DNA of 36,018 nucleotides, taken from positions 1 to 36,018 of the forward strand of contig JAISRR010000213.1 in NCBI GenBank assembly GCA_031273565.1, in the 5' to 3' direction. The DNA comes from Zoogloeaceae bacterium. Lineage in GTDB: Bacteria > Pseudomonadota > Gammaproteobacteria > Burkholderiales > Rhodocyclaceae. Under the pieces are notes generated by a model that was not told the origin of the DNA, made no database searches, and saw only the letters and a list, made by a program, of their open reading frames with translations. Positions 25,735-33,822 of this stretch are shown here, piece after piece. Made by a program: the position numbers and the translations under genes. The number at the start of each line of letters is the position of its first letter. The stretch's first letter is position 1.

Positions 25735-28700
25735 TTACCTCACGTACGTAATGCGTTCGGGCGCTTCAGGGATGTTGCTGTTTTTTTCTTTTAGCAACAG
25801 CGCCACATTGTCCGGGAAAATCCGGACTTTCAGGTTGGTGATGCCAGCGGCGGCAAGAAAATCGGCTGCGGCAGGGAAATCCGCCGGAACGAAGTTACGC
25901 TCTCCATACTGGAAATCTTCAATAAAACTGGCGAAATCTGGATATGCGATTTTTGCTTCGAAGGCCGGGAAGGCAATCACCAGCTCAGTGCCCCCGCATT
26001 GTTTTTTATCGAAGACAAAACGCTCGTTGTGTGGGTAATTACGGTTGGTCAGTTGCCAGGTTTTTTCCTGACATTGCAAGGTAAGCGAGGTGCTGTTGGC
26101 GCGCACCTTCGCTTCGATATTCAACAATGTCGGTTGGGAACGCAGGAGCACGCCCGGCATTTTTTCTGCTGCTGTCGCTTCCGCTGTCAAGGCGAATTTC
26201 TCACTACTACTCAGGAAGTAAAGAAAATCATTGGTGAAGGGGAAGGCGCGGTTGTCCCACACTGCCGCCGAGATGCCATCTGTCTGGCGACGCATGAAGG
26301 GTGAAAGTTCTTCGGCGACGAATTTGGTGACGATGCCTTCCTGTCCGAACATCAGGGCAGTATCGTCGCCACGATGCAGGTGTACCGGGCTGGCGAGTAC
26401 CTTGTTTTCCCAGTCGTATTGCAGCGCCAACGCTGCGCTTACGGTAATGCCATTGCCCGCATAATCGAGTAGATTGTTAAAGACCTGCAATTGCGGAATG
26501 TCGGGGGATTGGAAAACTTCTCCGACGTTTTGCCGGTGATCGTAGCCTTGTGTGTAGGGGCTTTCGTTCAGGGCATCTGAGTCGCGTACGCCAAAATGCG
26601 TCCGTGCCGTCAACAGCGACCAGGCAGGATTGTCCAGGTTTTGCAAAATAGTGCGCACGGCACCAAAGTATTGAACCATTTCCATGATGCCCACGTAAAT
26701 TTCGCGGACGTGACCGTGCGTATCCGGTGTTTTCCACAATTCCTGCAACACTTCCGGTGTATTGATGCCAGCAATCAGCATGGTGTGCCAATCAGCAGGG
26801 TTTTTGCTGGCGTGCCCTTCCTGAGCGATGAGGGTCATCACGTCAAAGAGGTGCGCTTTCGCCAGCCATGCGGGTGGTTTCGCGGCATTTTTCAGGGGCG
26901 TGAGTTCTGTCGTCAAGCGCGCCATGAGGCGTGCGTGCGGTGTTTCCGCAAGCGTCTTGGCGTTACTGAGGGCGGCATAGGCATCACTGTCTTCAAGGGA
27001 CTTCGATACCTCGCAAAAGCGTTGCGTAAAGATCTGCCAGTGTTCTTCGTAGCGGGTGTAATAGGCAGTAAACATACGCTCGGTTTTTTGGCGCAGTTGC
27101 GTGTTGTCGCTGCCGGGCATATCGAGAAACCCTTGCAGGAATTTTTTGTTTACCGCATAGCCTGCCGCCGTGTAAGACGCCGGGATGCAGCTGTCTTCCT
27201 GGTCGTTTCCGAAGAGGTGCGGCCAGTATTGCGACAGACAGACTTGTTGGTCGCTGTTGGTACTGTCGTAGTAGCTGAAAATGGAGTCCGAAAAAGTGTC
27301 GAAATTGCGGGTTAGAAAAGGCACCAGAATGCTACTCACATCTTCACCGAGTACGGTCAACTGTTCCGGGCTGGCAGTCCATTCCAGGCCGCGTTTGACG
27401 ACTTCGCCATTGATTGTGCCCCAGCTTTCTCCTGAGGCCAGCGGGAAGAAAATCGTAGGTGATTCGATTTTCCCTTTTTCAAGTTGTTCACTAACCGCAT
27501 GTCCCAGCCACGCCAATTGATTGACTGCGGCATGTTTCTCTTCGGTATATCCGCCGGGTTCTTTCAGGGTGCTTTCCAATCGGATAAGTAGTGGCGCAAG
27601 CTGTTCGCGATAAAGCCTTTGGGTGAAGCGAAGTTTTTCTTCCTGTTCGATACGCGCCATCATGTCGAGACCAAAGGTTGGCAAAAACCAGCTTTTCCGT
27701 GCGGATTCAACTTGCATGATGTAACGCATCTCGCCCTGCAATATGCCCAGTTGCCCGGAAACCAGATGTTGCGCAGCGGTGGGGGGCAAAGTAGTGATGG
27801 TGCGATTCTGGTAAAGCACGTTGGCAGCCATCAGACCACAGGCGCAAAACAGCACCAGACACCACGACCCCATGACGACAATCCAGGCGTTTGAATAGGC
27901 TGAAAAACGCCCGTGCAAGGGGTATGCCGTTGCGTTATATGCGGGCAAGAGCCGCGCAAAAAAACGGGAAAGCGCACTATGTGGCGTTGCCTTGGCTGCG
28001 GTTGTCGGCACATTTGGGGCTGTGGAGGCACGTTTTTCTTCTGTCGCGCAGAAAAATACGCCCGACAAACGCACGGGGTCTTGCCGGGGCACATCCTGCA
28101 AGAGCGTGGCAAACAGGGCGTCGAGTTGTCTGCCGATTCGCCTGATTTCTTCCAGAAAACGCAATTCGTCGGCCCCGGCAGGCGTGCCTTGTACGAGATC
28201 ATCGTAGAGCGCTTCGCGCAGCATCGCACCGGCAGCATCGGCAGCCAGCTTGCCTTGTTCCGTCCAGGCAGGGCCGTTGCTCTCTGGCACAAAAAAGCGT
28301 CCGGGCAGCGCCTCTTTGTTTTTGGTGCGCGCCAGCAGCAATTCCCCCCCCGACAGTGTTTCCATGTCCTGCACCAACACGCAGAGCGGCACATTGCGAT
28401 TGAGCGCGACCATCGTGGAATAGAGCGCGTTGCGTAATTGAAAGCCCCATTCGTGCAAAGCATTGCCATCCTTTTGCAGCAGGTCACGGGCGGAAACGAG
28501 CAGGAGAATACCGGCAAAGGCATTTTTGGGGACATCCCGCGCCAGCAGGGTGAGCAATTCTTCTCCGCGCTCTCCTTCCAGCGAGCCATTGGCTGCCTGC
28601 AACAGCGTTGTCACGGCAAAGTCGTGCCGTGCCAGCGATTGGGTTTCAGGCTTGCCCTTTTCATTAAACACGGGTGACAGTACGGTATCCTCGCTGGTGG

Positions 28701-29061
28701 CATCCAGCGCCAGATACCATGAACGACCGTGAAACTCACGGCGATCCAGCCGTTTCTGACGGTCGAAGTGCAACAGCGAACGCCACAAACTGGCCATTCC
28801 AGAAACTTCGGCTTCGGCGGTGACCTCGGTCGTTTTCAGTCCGGATAGCGCCTGCTGCACGAAAAAACGTTTATTGCGCATTCGCCATAAAAATCGTCCT
28901 GCCCGGAACAGCAAGACCAGACCGGCGATGCCTGCCAAAATGAAAAGGCCAGTGAACATCGGCCAGTTCAGCCACCACGCCAACAAGGTCAGGAGGCCCA
29001 GAAGGATGAGCGCCAGCAGCAGGAAGAGCAGACCTTTGAGAATGATGCCGAGCAATTTCAT
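25735..29061 (-). CDS. tssM: T6SS membrane-complex protein TssM (IcmF), P-loop degenerate
   Basis: A 1108-residue inner-membrane protein bridging TssL and TssJ. Two N-terminal transmembrane helices (about 5-31 and 35-54) are followed by a cytoplasmic region and a third helix at about 390-413 (WIVVMGSWCLVLFCACGLM), then the long periplasmic part with IcmF-related/DUF1215-like segments. Oddity: where TssM normally has a Walker A (WYLVxGxxGxGKT), this reads SWYLALDATSEDTVLSPV, with no glycine-rich loop or lysine, so nucleotide binding is probably lost. The IcmF phrase AFAGILLLVSARDLL after it is kept. Some TssM proteins function without ATPase motifs, so the protein may still be active. tssL ends 27 bases upstream. 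Confidence 0.9.
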   Translation of the reverse strand: MKLLGIILKGLLFLLLALILLGLLTLLAWWLNWPMFTGLFILAGIAGLVLLFRAGRFLWRMRNKRFFVQQALSGLKTTEVTAEAEVSGMASLWRSLLHFDRQKRLDRREFHGRSWYLALDATSEDTVLSPVFNEKGKPETQSLARHDFAVTTLLQAANGSLEGERGEELLTLLARDVPKNAFAGILLLVSARDLLQKDGNALHEWGFQLRNALYSTMVALNRNVPLCVLVQDMETLSGGELLLARTKNKEALPGRFFVPESNGPAWTEQGKLAADAAGAMLREALYDDLVQGTPAGADELRFLEEIRRIGRQLDALFATLLQDVPRQDPVRLSGVFFCATEEKRASTAPNVPTTAAKATPHSALSRFFARLLPAYNATAYPLHGRFSAYSNAWIVVMGSWCLVLFCACGLMAANVLYQNRTITTLPPTAAQHLVSGQLGILQGEMRYIMQVESARKSWFLPTFGLDMMARIEQEEKLRFTQRLYREQLAPLLIRLESTLKEPGGYTEEKHAAVNQLAWLGHAVSEQLEKGKIESPTIFFPLASGESWGTINGEVVKRGLEWTASPEQLTVLGEDVSSILVPFLTRNFDTFSDSIFSYYDSTNSDQQVCLSQYWPHLFGNDQEDSCIPASYTAAGYAVNKKFLQGFLDMPGSDNTQLRQKTERMFTAYYTRYEEHWQIFTQRFCEVSKSLEDSDAYAALSNAKTLAETPHARLMARLTTELTPLKNAAKPPAWLAKAHLFDVMTLIAQEGHASKNPADWHTMLIAGINTPEVLQELWKTPDTHGHVREIYVGIMEMVQYFGAVRTILQNLDNPAWSLLTARTHFGVRDSDALNESPYTQGYDHRQNVGEVFQSPDIPQLQVFNNLLDYAGNGITVSAALALQYDWENKVLASPVHLHRGDDTALMFGQEGIVTKFVAEELSPFMRRQTDGISAAVWDNRAFPFTNDFLYFLSSSEKFALTAEATAAEKMPGVLLRSQPTLLNIEAKVRANSTSLTLQCQEKTWQLTNRNYPHNERFVFDKKQCGGTELVIAFPAFEAKIAYPDFASFIEDFQYGERNFVPADFPAAADFLAAAGITNLKVRIFPDNVALLLKEKNSNIPEAPERITYVR

Positions 29062-29088
29062 GTCATGTTCCGTGAGGAGGGCATTGGC

Positions 29089-29838
29089 TTAGAGTCCGGG
29101 ACGAGGGATGTCGACCAGCAAGCCGGCACAATATATGCCGAACAGAAATGTGCCAATCAGCGGTAGCAGGATGTAAAACAGCCATTCCAGCACGGATGAA
29201 ATTTCGCCCGTGCCATGTAGCTGGCGTGTAAACCAGCCGTTTTTTGTTGCTGCGGGCGCGAGCGAATTTTCACTGCCTTGCAACACCTGGCGTGCGGATT
29301 GACGCAATTTGTCGATGAGGTTGCCATGACCATAGCAGCGGCCGGAAAAGCCAAGCAAGAGGCAAAGGGCGTACACATCGAGTTCGTGTCGTGCTGCCCG
29401 CTTGCGTGGCAGACGGGCGGCGGTTTCCAGACGTTGCGGCAGGGAATCGTCCGTACTCGCCTCATCTTCGGGGGGGAGGGATAATTCTGTCAGCAGTTCT
29501 TCCAGGCGCTCAAAAAACAGGCGACCTGCTTCGGAAGTCTGAAAATACGTGTGTTGCAAACTCTGCGCCACCCAGGCGGCGGCATCGGGACGCGGTGCGG
29601 TGAGTATGGTTTCATCCACCCAGGCATAGACGGCAAGACGGCAATGCGTGAGGTCGATGGGGCGATCCAGTGTGTCATCAGCAGATGGTGTGGTGGGAGA
29701 AACAAGCCCACGTTCTTCCTCGGCAAGCGCCCACAACTTGCGCCTCAATTCCACCATATCCACCGGGGGTTCGCTCTCCGCACACGAACGCCCATGGTGC
29801 AGGGCTTCGCTCATTAACGGGGAAAAGCGTTTCAGCAT
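29089..29838 (-). CDS. tssL: T6SS membrane-complex protein TssL (DotU family)
   Basis: A 249-residue protein with a cytoplasmic hook-like helical domain and one C-terminal transmembrane helix (about 220-243, WLFYILLPLIGTFLFGIYCA), the standard TssL layout. Family phrases: RLAVYAWVDETILTAP, FFERLEELL and LDVYALCLLLGFSGRCYG. No extension with a peptidoglycan-binding OmpA domain follows the helix, so this is the short TssL form; anchoring to peptidoglycan must be done by another protein. It lies 16 bases after tssK and before tssM, as in many T6SS operons. Confidence 0.93.
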   Translation of the reverse strand: MLKRFSPLMSEALHHGRSCAESEPPVDMVELRRKLWALAEEERGLVSPTTPSADDTLDRPIDLTHCRLAVYAWVDETILTAPRPDAAAWVAQSLQHTYFQTSEAGRLFFERLEELLTELSLPPEDEASTDDSLPQRLETAARLPRKRAARHELDVYALCLLLGFSGRCYGHGNLIDKLRQSARQVLQGSENSLAPAATKNGWFTRQLHGTGEISSVLEWLFYILLPLIGTFLFGIYCAGLLVDIPRPGL

Positions 29839-29854
29839 TTTTATCTTCGTGCCT

Positions 29855-31234
29855 TTATTTTCGGATTACCGTCAATTGCACCCATAAATCGGCGGGAGCA
29901 TCGGGCAGGAAGAAAGCGACTTCGCCGTTGCGCAGGGTGTGTTCCCACAACGGATCGCTCGAATCGATTAAAAAATAGGCGGTATCCTTGCGCCGGGGCA
30001 GCCCTACGGGGGGTGTGTCGGCGTGAATCAGACGAATGCCGGGAAGCGCCCGTGCCACGATATTACTAATGTCCCGAACCGGCGCGAGTTTGCCGAAGGC
30101 GCTTACCCGTTCTATCAGTTGTTCCGACATCGGGGAACGCATCAACAGCCAGTAGCCATAGGAATTGTTGCAGGCGCTTTGCGGCATCTGCGTTGCCAGA
30201 ATGCCATCGCGCGCCTCCAGCACAAAGGCAAAATCCGGACCTACGACCAGTGAATCCACCAGGCGGGTAATGATGCCGCAGGCGGCGCTGTAGCATTCAT
30301 AAAGATTTTCGTGGTCGTAGGGCGGCAGGGCACGCAAGCCCTGACGGGTTTCGCCCACTGGCGAAAGTTCGCCGGAAAACACCGAGAGTTCCCCCACAAT
30401 ACGGCAGAGGGCAACAAACATTGACCACGGATGCATGGTTGGCGCCAAAAGCCGCTGTTCAATTTCGGGGACATGCCGGGAAATGGCACCCAGCACGCAG
30501 AACAGGGTAATGCCGTAGAGCGAGGAAACCTCCGAAGACGAGGCATCGCCGCCAATCAATTTGAATTCTTCCAGTTGCCGTGCTCTGGAAAGCAGAATGT
30601 CGCACACATCGCGCGACATGCTGACCAAAGTATCAATCGCCTGAATATTTACGGTCGGCGGCACGAAATGGCTATCCAGTCGCACCCGTTCGCCGTTGCG
30701 TATCAGGCGGGCAACGGGCACGCGCAGGAGGCTGTCTTGCATCTCGTCGTCAAACAGGAGGCGCAGGCGATAGCGGAGGGTTCGCACATCCGCGCGCGTT
30801 CCCTTGCCGTGCAAATCGGGAGCCGTTTCCGGAGCGAGTGGCGTGGTGAAATGATAGACATCGGGTGCGCTCTCCGGATCATCTGTGGGATAGACGTTAT
30901 CGCCTTTTTCCCGAAAAGGCGCAATGCCTACATATACGGAGAGCGGTGCTCCCGGGTTTTGCCAGACGGCGCGAAATGGACGCGGCGCAAGACTGGCATT
31001 ACCAGGCCAGGACAGCCATGTGCCATCCTGCAAAAGTAATTCGAGTTCTGCGATTTCGCAGATTTCTGCGTCCAGCGCATCCTCGTTAATTTTCAGATGG
31101 GAGACGCCCCAGAACCAGGGTTGCAACAATGCTTCGGTAGAGGCACGTGCAAAAAGCTGTTGCCGTTGCTCAATCTGAAAATGCTGTGGCTGGAGAAAAA
31201 CGCCCTGTTCCCAGAAAAGCGGCCTATTGTTCAC
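29855..31234 (-). CDS. tssK: T6SS baseplate protein TssK
   Basis: A 459-residue trimeric adaptor that links the baseplate to TssL/TssM. The family start PLFWEQGVFLQPQHFQIEQR is present, and later RLYG-like and HPWSMFVALCRIVGELSVFS segments and a C-terminal YFLIDSSDPLWEHTLRNGEVAFF. GTG 31234 was chosen: GGGAG lies 6 bases upstream and the product begins at the conserved N-terminus, while the frame is open to 31264 inside tssJ. It overlaps the end of tssJ by 11 bases. Confidence 0.92.
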   Translation of the reverse strand: MNNRPLFWEQGVFLQPQHFQIEQRQQLFARASTEALLQPWFWGVSHLKINEDALDAEICEIAELELLLQDGTWLSWPGNASLAPRPFRAVWQNPGAPLSVYVGIAPFREKGDNVYPTDDPESAPDVYHFTTPLAPETAPDLHGKGTRADVRTLRYRLRLLFDDEMQDSLLRVPVARLIRNGERVRLDSHFVPPTVNIQAIDTLVSMSRDVCDILLSRARQLEEFKLIGGDASSSEVSSLYGITLFCVLGAISRHVPEIEQRLLAPTMHPWSMFVALCRIVGELSVFSGELSPVGETRQGLRALPPYDHENLYECYSAACGIITRLVDSLVVGPDFAFVLEARDGILATQMPQSACNNSYGYWLLMRSPMSEQLIERVSAFGKLAPVRDISNIVARALPGIRLIHADTPPVGLPRRKDTAYFLIDSSDPLWEHTLRNGEVAFFLPDAPADLWVQLTVIRK

Positions 31235-31820
31235 GCTCGGCTCCCTTAATGCTGACAGCAACATCTGTCAGATTAATAATAATATCCATGTTTGCTGCGC
31301 TATAAACGGTAGTGCGAAAAAATGGAATATAGCCTTCTTTTTCGCTGTGCAGTAAAAACGGAAAAACGGCAGCAGATAAATCCGGCTTTAAATGTGCATA
31401 TCCAGCAACGACCGCCAGGTTTTTCGCCCGTTCCGCACGATCCATAACCACTTCCTGATACGCGCCCGGTTGCAGCCAGAAACGCTTTGCCGCCGCCGCA
31501 TCAACCGTATCTACCGTACATCCCTGCAAGATGTCAAGCCCGGTAGCGGTGTTCGCCAGCGCATTAAAACGATTCAGGTCAGCCACTTGATAAACGCAAA
31601 GGCTCAACCCCAGAGGCGTTGCTTCAACTTCGTTCAAGTTGATACTGGTGATGAGATGCAGCGTCAGCCCACCGGGTGTCGCTGCCCAGCCAACTTGCGA
31701 GGGATCCGCTACCGGTGCGGGTGGTGGTACGGTCGGTGGACGCGTGGCCTTGTCACCGCCGCAGGCCGCCAGCAGGCAACAAAACAAAACGAGAGAAACG
31801 TAACGCACCAACAGACTCAT
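31224..31820 (-). CDS. tssJ: T6SS outer-membrane lipoprotein TssJ
   Basis: A 198-residue lipoprotein. The signal peptide ends in a lipobox CLLAAC with Cys20 as the lipid site; +2 is Gly, which does not retain it in the inner membrane, so it should reach the outer membrane. A proline-rich linker (TRPPTVPPPAPVADPS) leads to a transthyretin-like beta domain (LTLHLITSINLNE, LGLSLCVYQVADLNRFN and so on), which binds the TssM periplasmic tip. ATG 31820 overlaps the stop of the upstream PAAR-like gene (ATGA). An earlier in-frame start would add 12 residues ahead of the signal peptide and is less likely. Confidence 0.92.
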   Translation of the reverse strand: MSLLVRYVSLVLFCCLLAACGGDKATRPPTVPPPAPVADPSQVGWAATPGGLTLHLITSINLNEVEATPLGLSLCVYQVADLNRFNALANTATGLDILQGCTVDTVDAAAAKRFWLQPGAYQEVVMDRAERAKNLAVVAGYAHLKPDLSAAVFPFLLHSEKEGYIPFFRTTVYSAANMDIIINLTDVAVSIKGAEREQ

Positions 31821-32218
31821 GAAATCATTACCTTTGACTGCCCCGACATGGAGCACATGCCAGTGGTGTTGCCGTTATTGTGTTTGGTTGTCGCGCCTTG
31901 CGAGACGGCGGCTTTGCTTTCCAGTTGCACCTTCTGCGAACCCATGATGAATTCGCCCTGATCGATAAATTTGTTTGACACCACGCCGCCTGACACGCCT
32001 GCTTCGTCGCCGTTGGAGAGCAGGCTTTTCGATTTGATGTTGAGCGCGGGCGCGCCGTCAATGAGTACCTTGGAACAGGCCGTGCCCGGATCGACCATGT
32101 TGCACTGAAAAATATTGACATAGGGAATCGGCACCGGCCCTGCGGGCGGTGCGGGTGTTTTGCAGACATCCGGTGGCGTGCTCATGCAGGTGCCACCCTT
32201 TAAAGTGAGTGCCATCAT
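31817..32218 (-). CDS. DUF4150 PAAR-like protein
   Basis: A 133-residue protein of the PAAR-like DUF4150 family. Seen: TPPDVCKTPAPPAGPVPIPY near the N-terminus, which is the family hallmark, then KVLIDGAPALNIKSKSLLSN, GDEAGVSGGVVSNKFIDQGEF, and a short glycine/asparagine-rich end. Such proteins cap or extend the VgrG spike and are often fused or linked to toxins. Here it is a stand-alone domain with no toxin extension. It lies 3 bases after the DUF3540 gene and overlaps tssJ, so a spike component is fixed inside the structural operon. Confidence 0.85.
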   Translation of the reverse strand: MMALTLKGGTCMSTPPDVCKTPAPPAGPVPIPYVNIFQCNMVDPGTACSKVLIDGAPALNIKSKSLLSNGDEAGVSGGVVSNKFIDQGEFIMGSQKVQLESKAAVSQGATTKHNNGNTTGMCSMSGQSKVMIS

Positions 32219-32221
32219 TTT

Positions 32222-32797
32222 TCAACCCACCTTGATATGGCTGCCATCCAGGTCGAGTAACTCGCTCGCCTTGATGTCCAGGTTTTCTGCACGCATCCGT
32301 GCGCTGTGGCGACAATCGAAACGCAGACGACCGACAGAAACTTCTGAGGTTTCCAGCGTTTCTTCACTGTTCTTGCCGTAGCAGGCGTGCCTGCGCAGCG
32401 CGATGTCCAGCAGTTTTCCCGCCTTGCGCCGTACTACCGCGAAACTTTCCGCCAACAGCTTGCCGGTGATGAACAACACGCCTGCGCGCAGTTCCAGCAC
32501 ATCGCTGGAGAGTTCCAGTCGCCCTGCCTGCATTACGGTATGCGCGGGTAAGATCAGCGTACCCGTGTGGGTGTCGCTGGCGCGGCATAAAACGGAAAGC
32601 AGCCAGGCATCCTCGCCGGTAAAGGCCAGCAACACGCGGTCGCCGGCTTCTGGCGTCAGTAAACATCCCGCTGCCCGTGTTGCCCGTACCAACCCGAAGT
32701 TGCCCGCCACCACCAGTTTATCTTCGCACACCATTTGCACCAGTCCATCCACGAGGGCATGGCCTGGCGCGGCTGCGTATTTTTGTTGGGTGTTCAT
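32222..32797 (-). CDS. DUF3540 protein, T6SS spike-associated
   Basis: A 191-residue protein of the DUF3540 type that accompanies DUF2169, pentapeptide and DUF4150 proteins in VgrG-linked T6SS modules. The N-terminal half (GLVRATRAAGCLLTPEAGDRVLLAF, then AWLLSVLCR) looks like an OB/spike-base beta domain. The second half is a run of short strands (TLILPAHTVMQAGRLELSSD, then VLELRAGVLFITG) like the beta-prism of VgrG. ATG 32797 is preferred, with GGAAAGGA 4 bases upstream; the frame is open 8 codons further. The exact biochemical role of the family is not known to me. Confidence 0.8.
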   Translation of the reverse strand: MNTQQKYAAAPGHALVDGLVQMVCEDKLVVAGNFGLVRATRAAGCLLTPEAGDRVLLAFTGEDAWLLSVLCRASDTHTGTLILPAHTVMQAGRLELSSDVLELRAGVLFITGKLLAESFAVVRRKAGKLLDIALRRHACYGKNSEETLETSEVSVGRLRFDCRHSARMRAENLDIKASELLDLDGSHIKVG

Positions 32798-32831
32798 GCT
32801 TTTCCTTTCCATTACGTTCATCTCATGCCAT

Positions 32832-33812
32832 TCAATTTACGTCTGTCGAAAACCGTTCCGCTGCCAAACGCTCATTATCCGTGGGACGCAAGCCATCCAA
32901 CAGACAATTTTTTAATGTGGCGACGGAAAAGTCCACATTGTGCCCGTCTGCCAGTCGCAAATCGACGCTGCGCAGCTGGGCATGTGGCAGGCGGACGTGG
33001 GAAAAATTCGCCATTGCAGCATTCACCTCGTCCAGCGTGGCAGCGGATAAATCCGCACCCGCAAGGCCGGCCTTTTGCAGATTGACCCGCACAAAAGCGC
33101 CAGCCGCAAACGAAACGCCGGAGAGACTCGCGCCGGAAAGGTCGCAATCCGTAAATGTGGCGGCGGAAAAATCGCCGCCGGAAAAACCTGCGCGGGGTAA
33201 TTGGCAGTTTATTACGCGCATCTGGCGGCAGTCTGTTTCCTGCACAATCCATTGCGGCAAATCGCAATGCAGCAATTCTGCATCCGCGAGACGACCGGAG
33301 CGGAAAAACAGGATTTCGCCTTTGACCCCTTCCAGTTTCAGACCGGAAAAATCGCAGCCGACGCAGGCCAGCATATCCACATTGCCGCCGTGAAAACCCA
33401 TCGACGGACGCACGCCGGAGAGCGTGGCGCGAGTGAGGTTGATGTCTGTCCAATCCACTTCCAGCATTTGCAATTCCAGCAGATTGGCGCGGGTGAAATT
33501 GGCTTTGCGCCAATCGACCTTGTTCAGCGTGGTGCGATGCCAAAAACTCCCGGTTGCGTCGACACCCGCAAAGCTGCACGCATAAAACTCGCTGTCTTCC
33601 AACGTTGCATCCTGCAAAATGGCGGCGGAAAAATCGCAGCCGGAAAAAACGGAGCGGGAAAGCTGACTCTGGCGCAAATTGGCGTGCGCGAAATTACAGT
33701 TGCTAAAGGTGCAATCCATCAGCACACGGTTCGAGCTGTCTTGTCCTGAGAAATCCAACCCGGAAATCGTTGTTCCCGGCTCGAAGTCTTGCGGGATATT
33801 GTCATCACTCAT
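32832..33812 (-). CDS. Pentapeptide-repeat protein, T6SS-associated
   Basis: A 326-residue protein made mostly of A(D/N)LXX-type pentapeptides (for instance SNCNFAHANLRQSQLSRSVF and AGLAGADLSAATLDEVNAAM), which should fold as a right-handed quadrilateral beta-helix. An irregular middle section (about 150-200) interrupts the ladder. It has no signal peptide. It starts 10 bases after the stop of the DUF2169-pentapeptide gene, with TGAGGAAAAT as ribosome binding site. In comparable clusters such proteins sit by VgrG and are thought to be loading adaptors or spike partners; here this is inference from context. Confidence 0.88.
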   Translation of the reverse strand: MSDDNIPQDFEPGTTISGLDFSGQDSSNRVLMDCTFSNCNFAHANLRQSQLSRSVFSGCDFSAAILQDATLEDSEFYACSFAGVDATGSFWHRTTLNKVDWRKANFTRANLLELQMLEVDWTDINLTRATLSGVRPSMGFHGGNVDMLACVGCDFSGLKLEGVKGEILFFRSGRLADAELLHCDLPQWIVQETDCRQMRVINCQLPRAGFSGGDFSAATFTDCDLSGASLSGVSFAAGAFVRVNLQKAGLAGADLSAATLDEVNAAMANFSHVRLPHAQLRSVDLRLADGHNVDFSVATLKNCLLDGLRPTDNERLAAERFSTDVN

Positions 33813-33822
33813 TATTTTCCTC

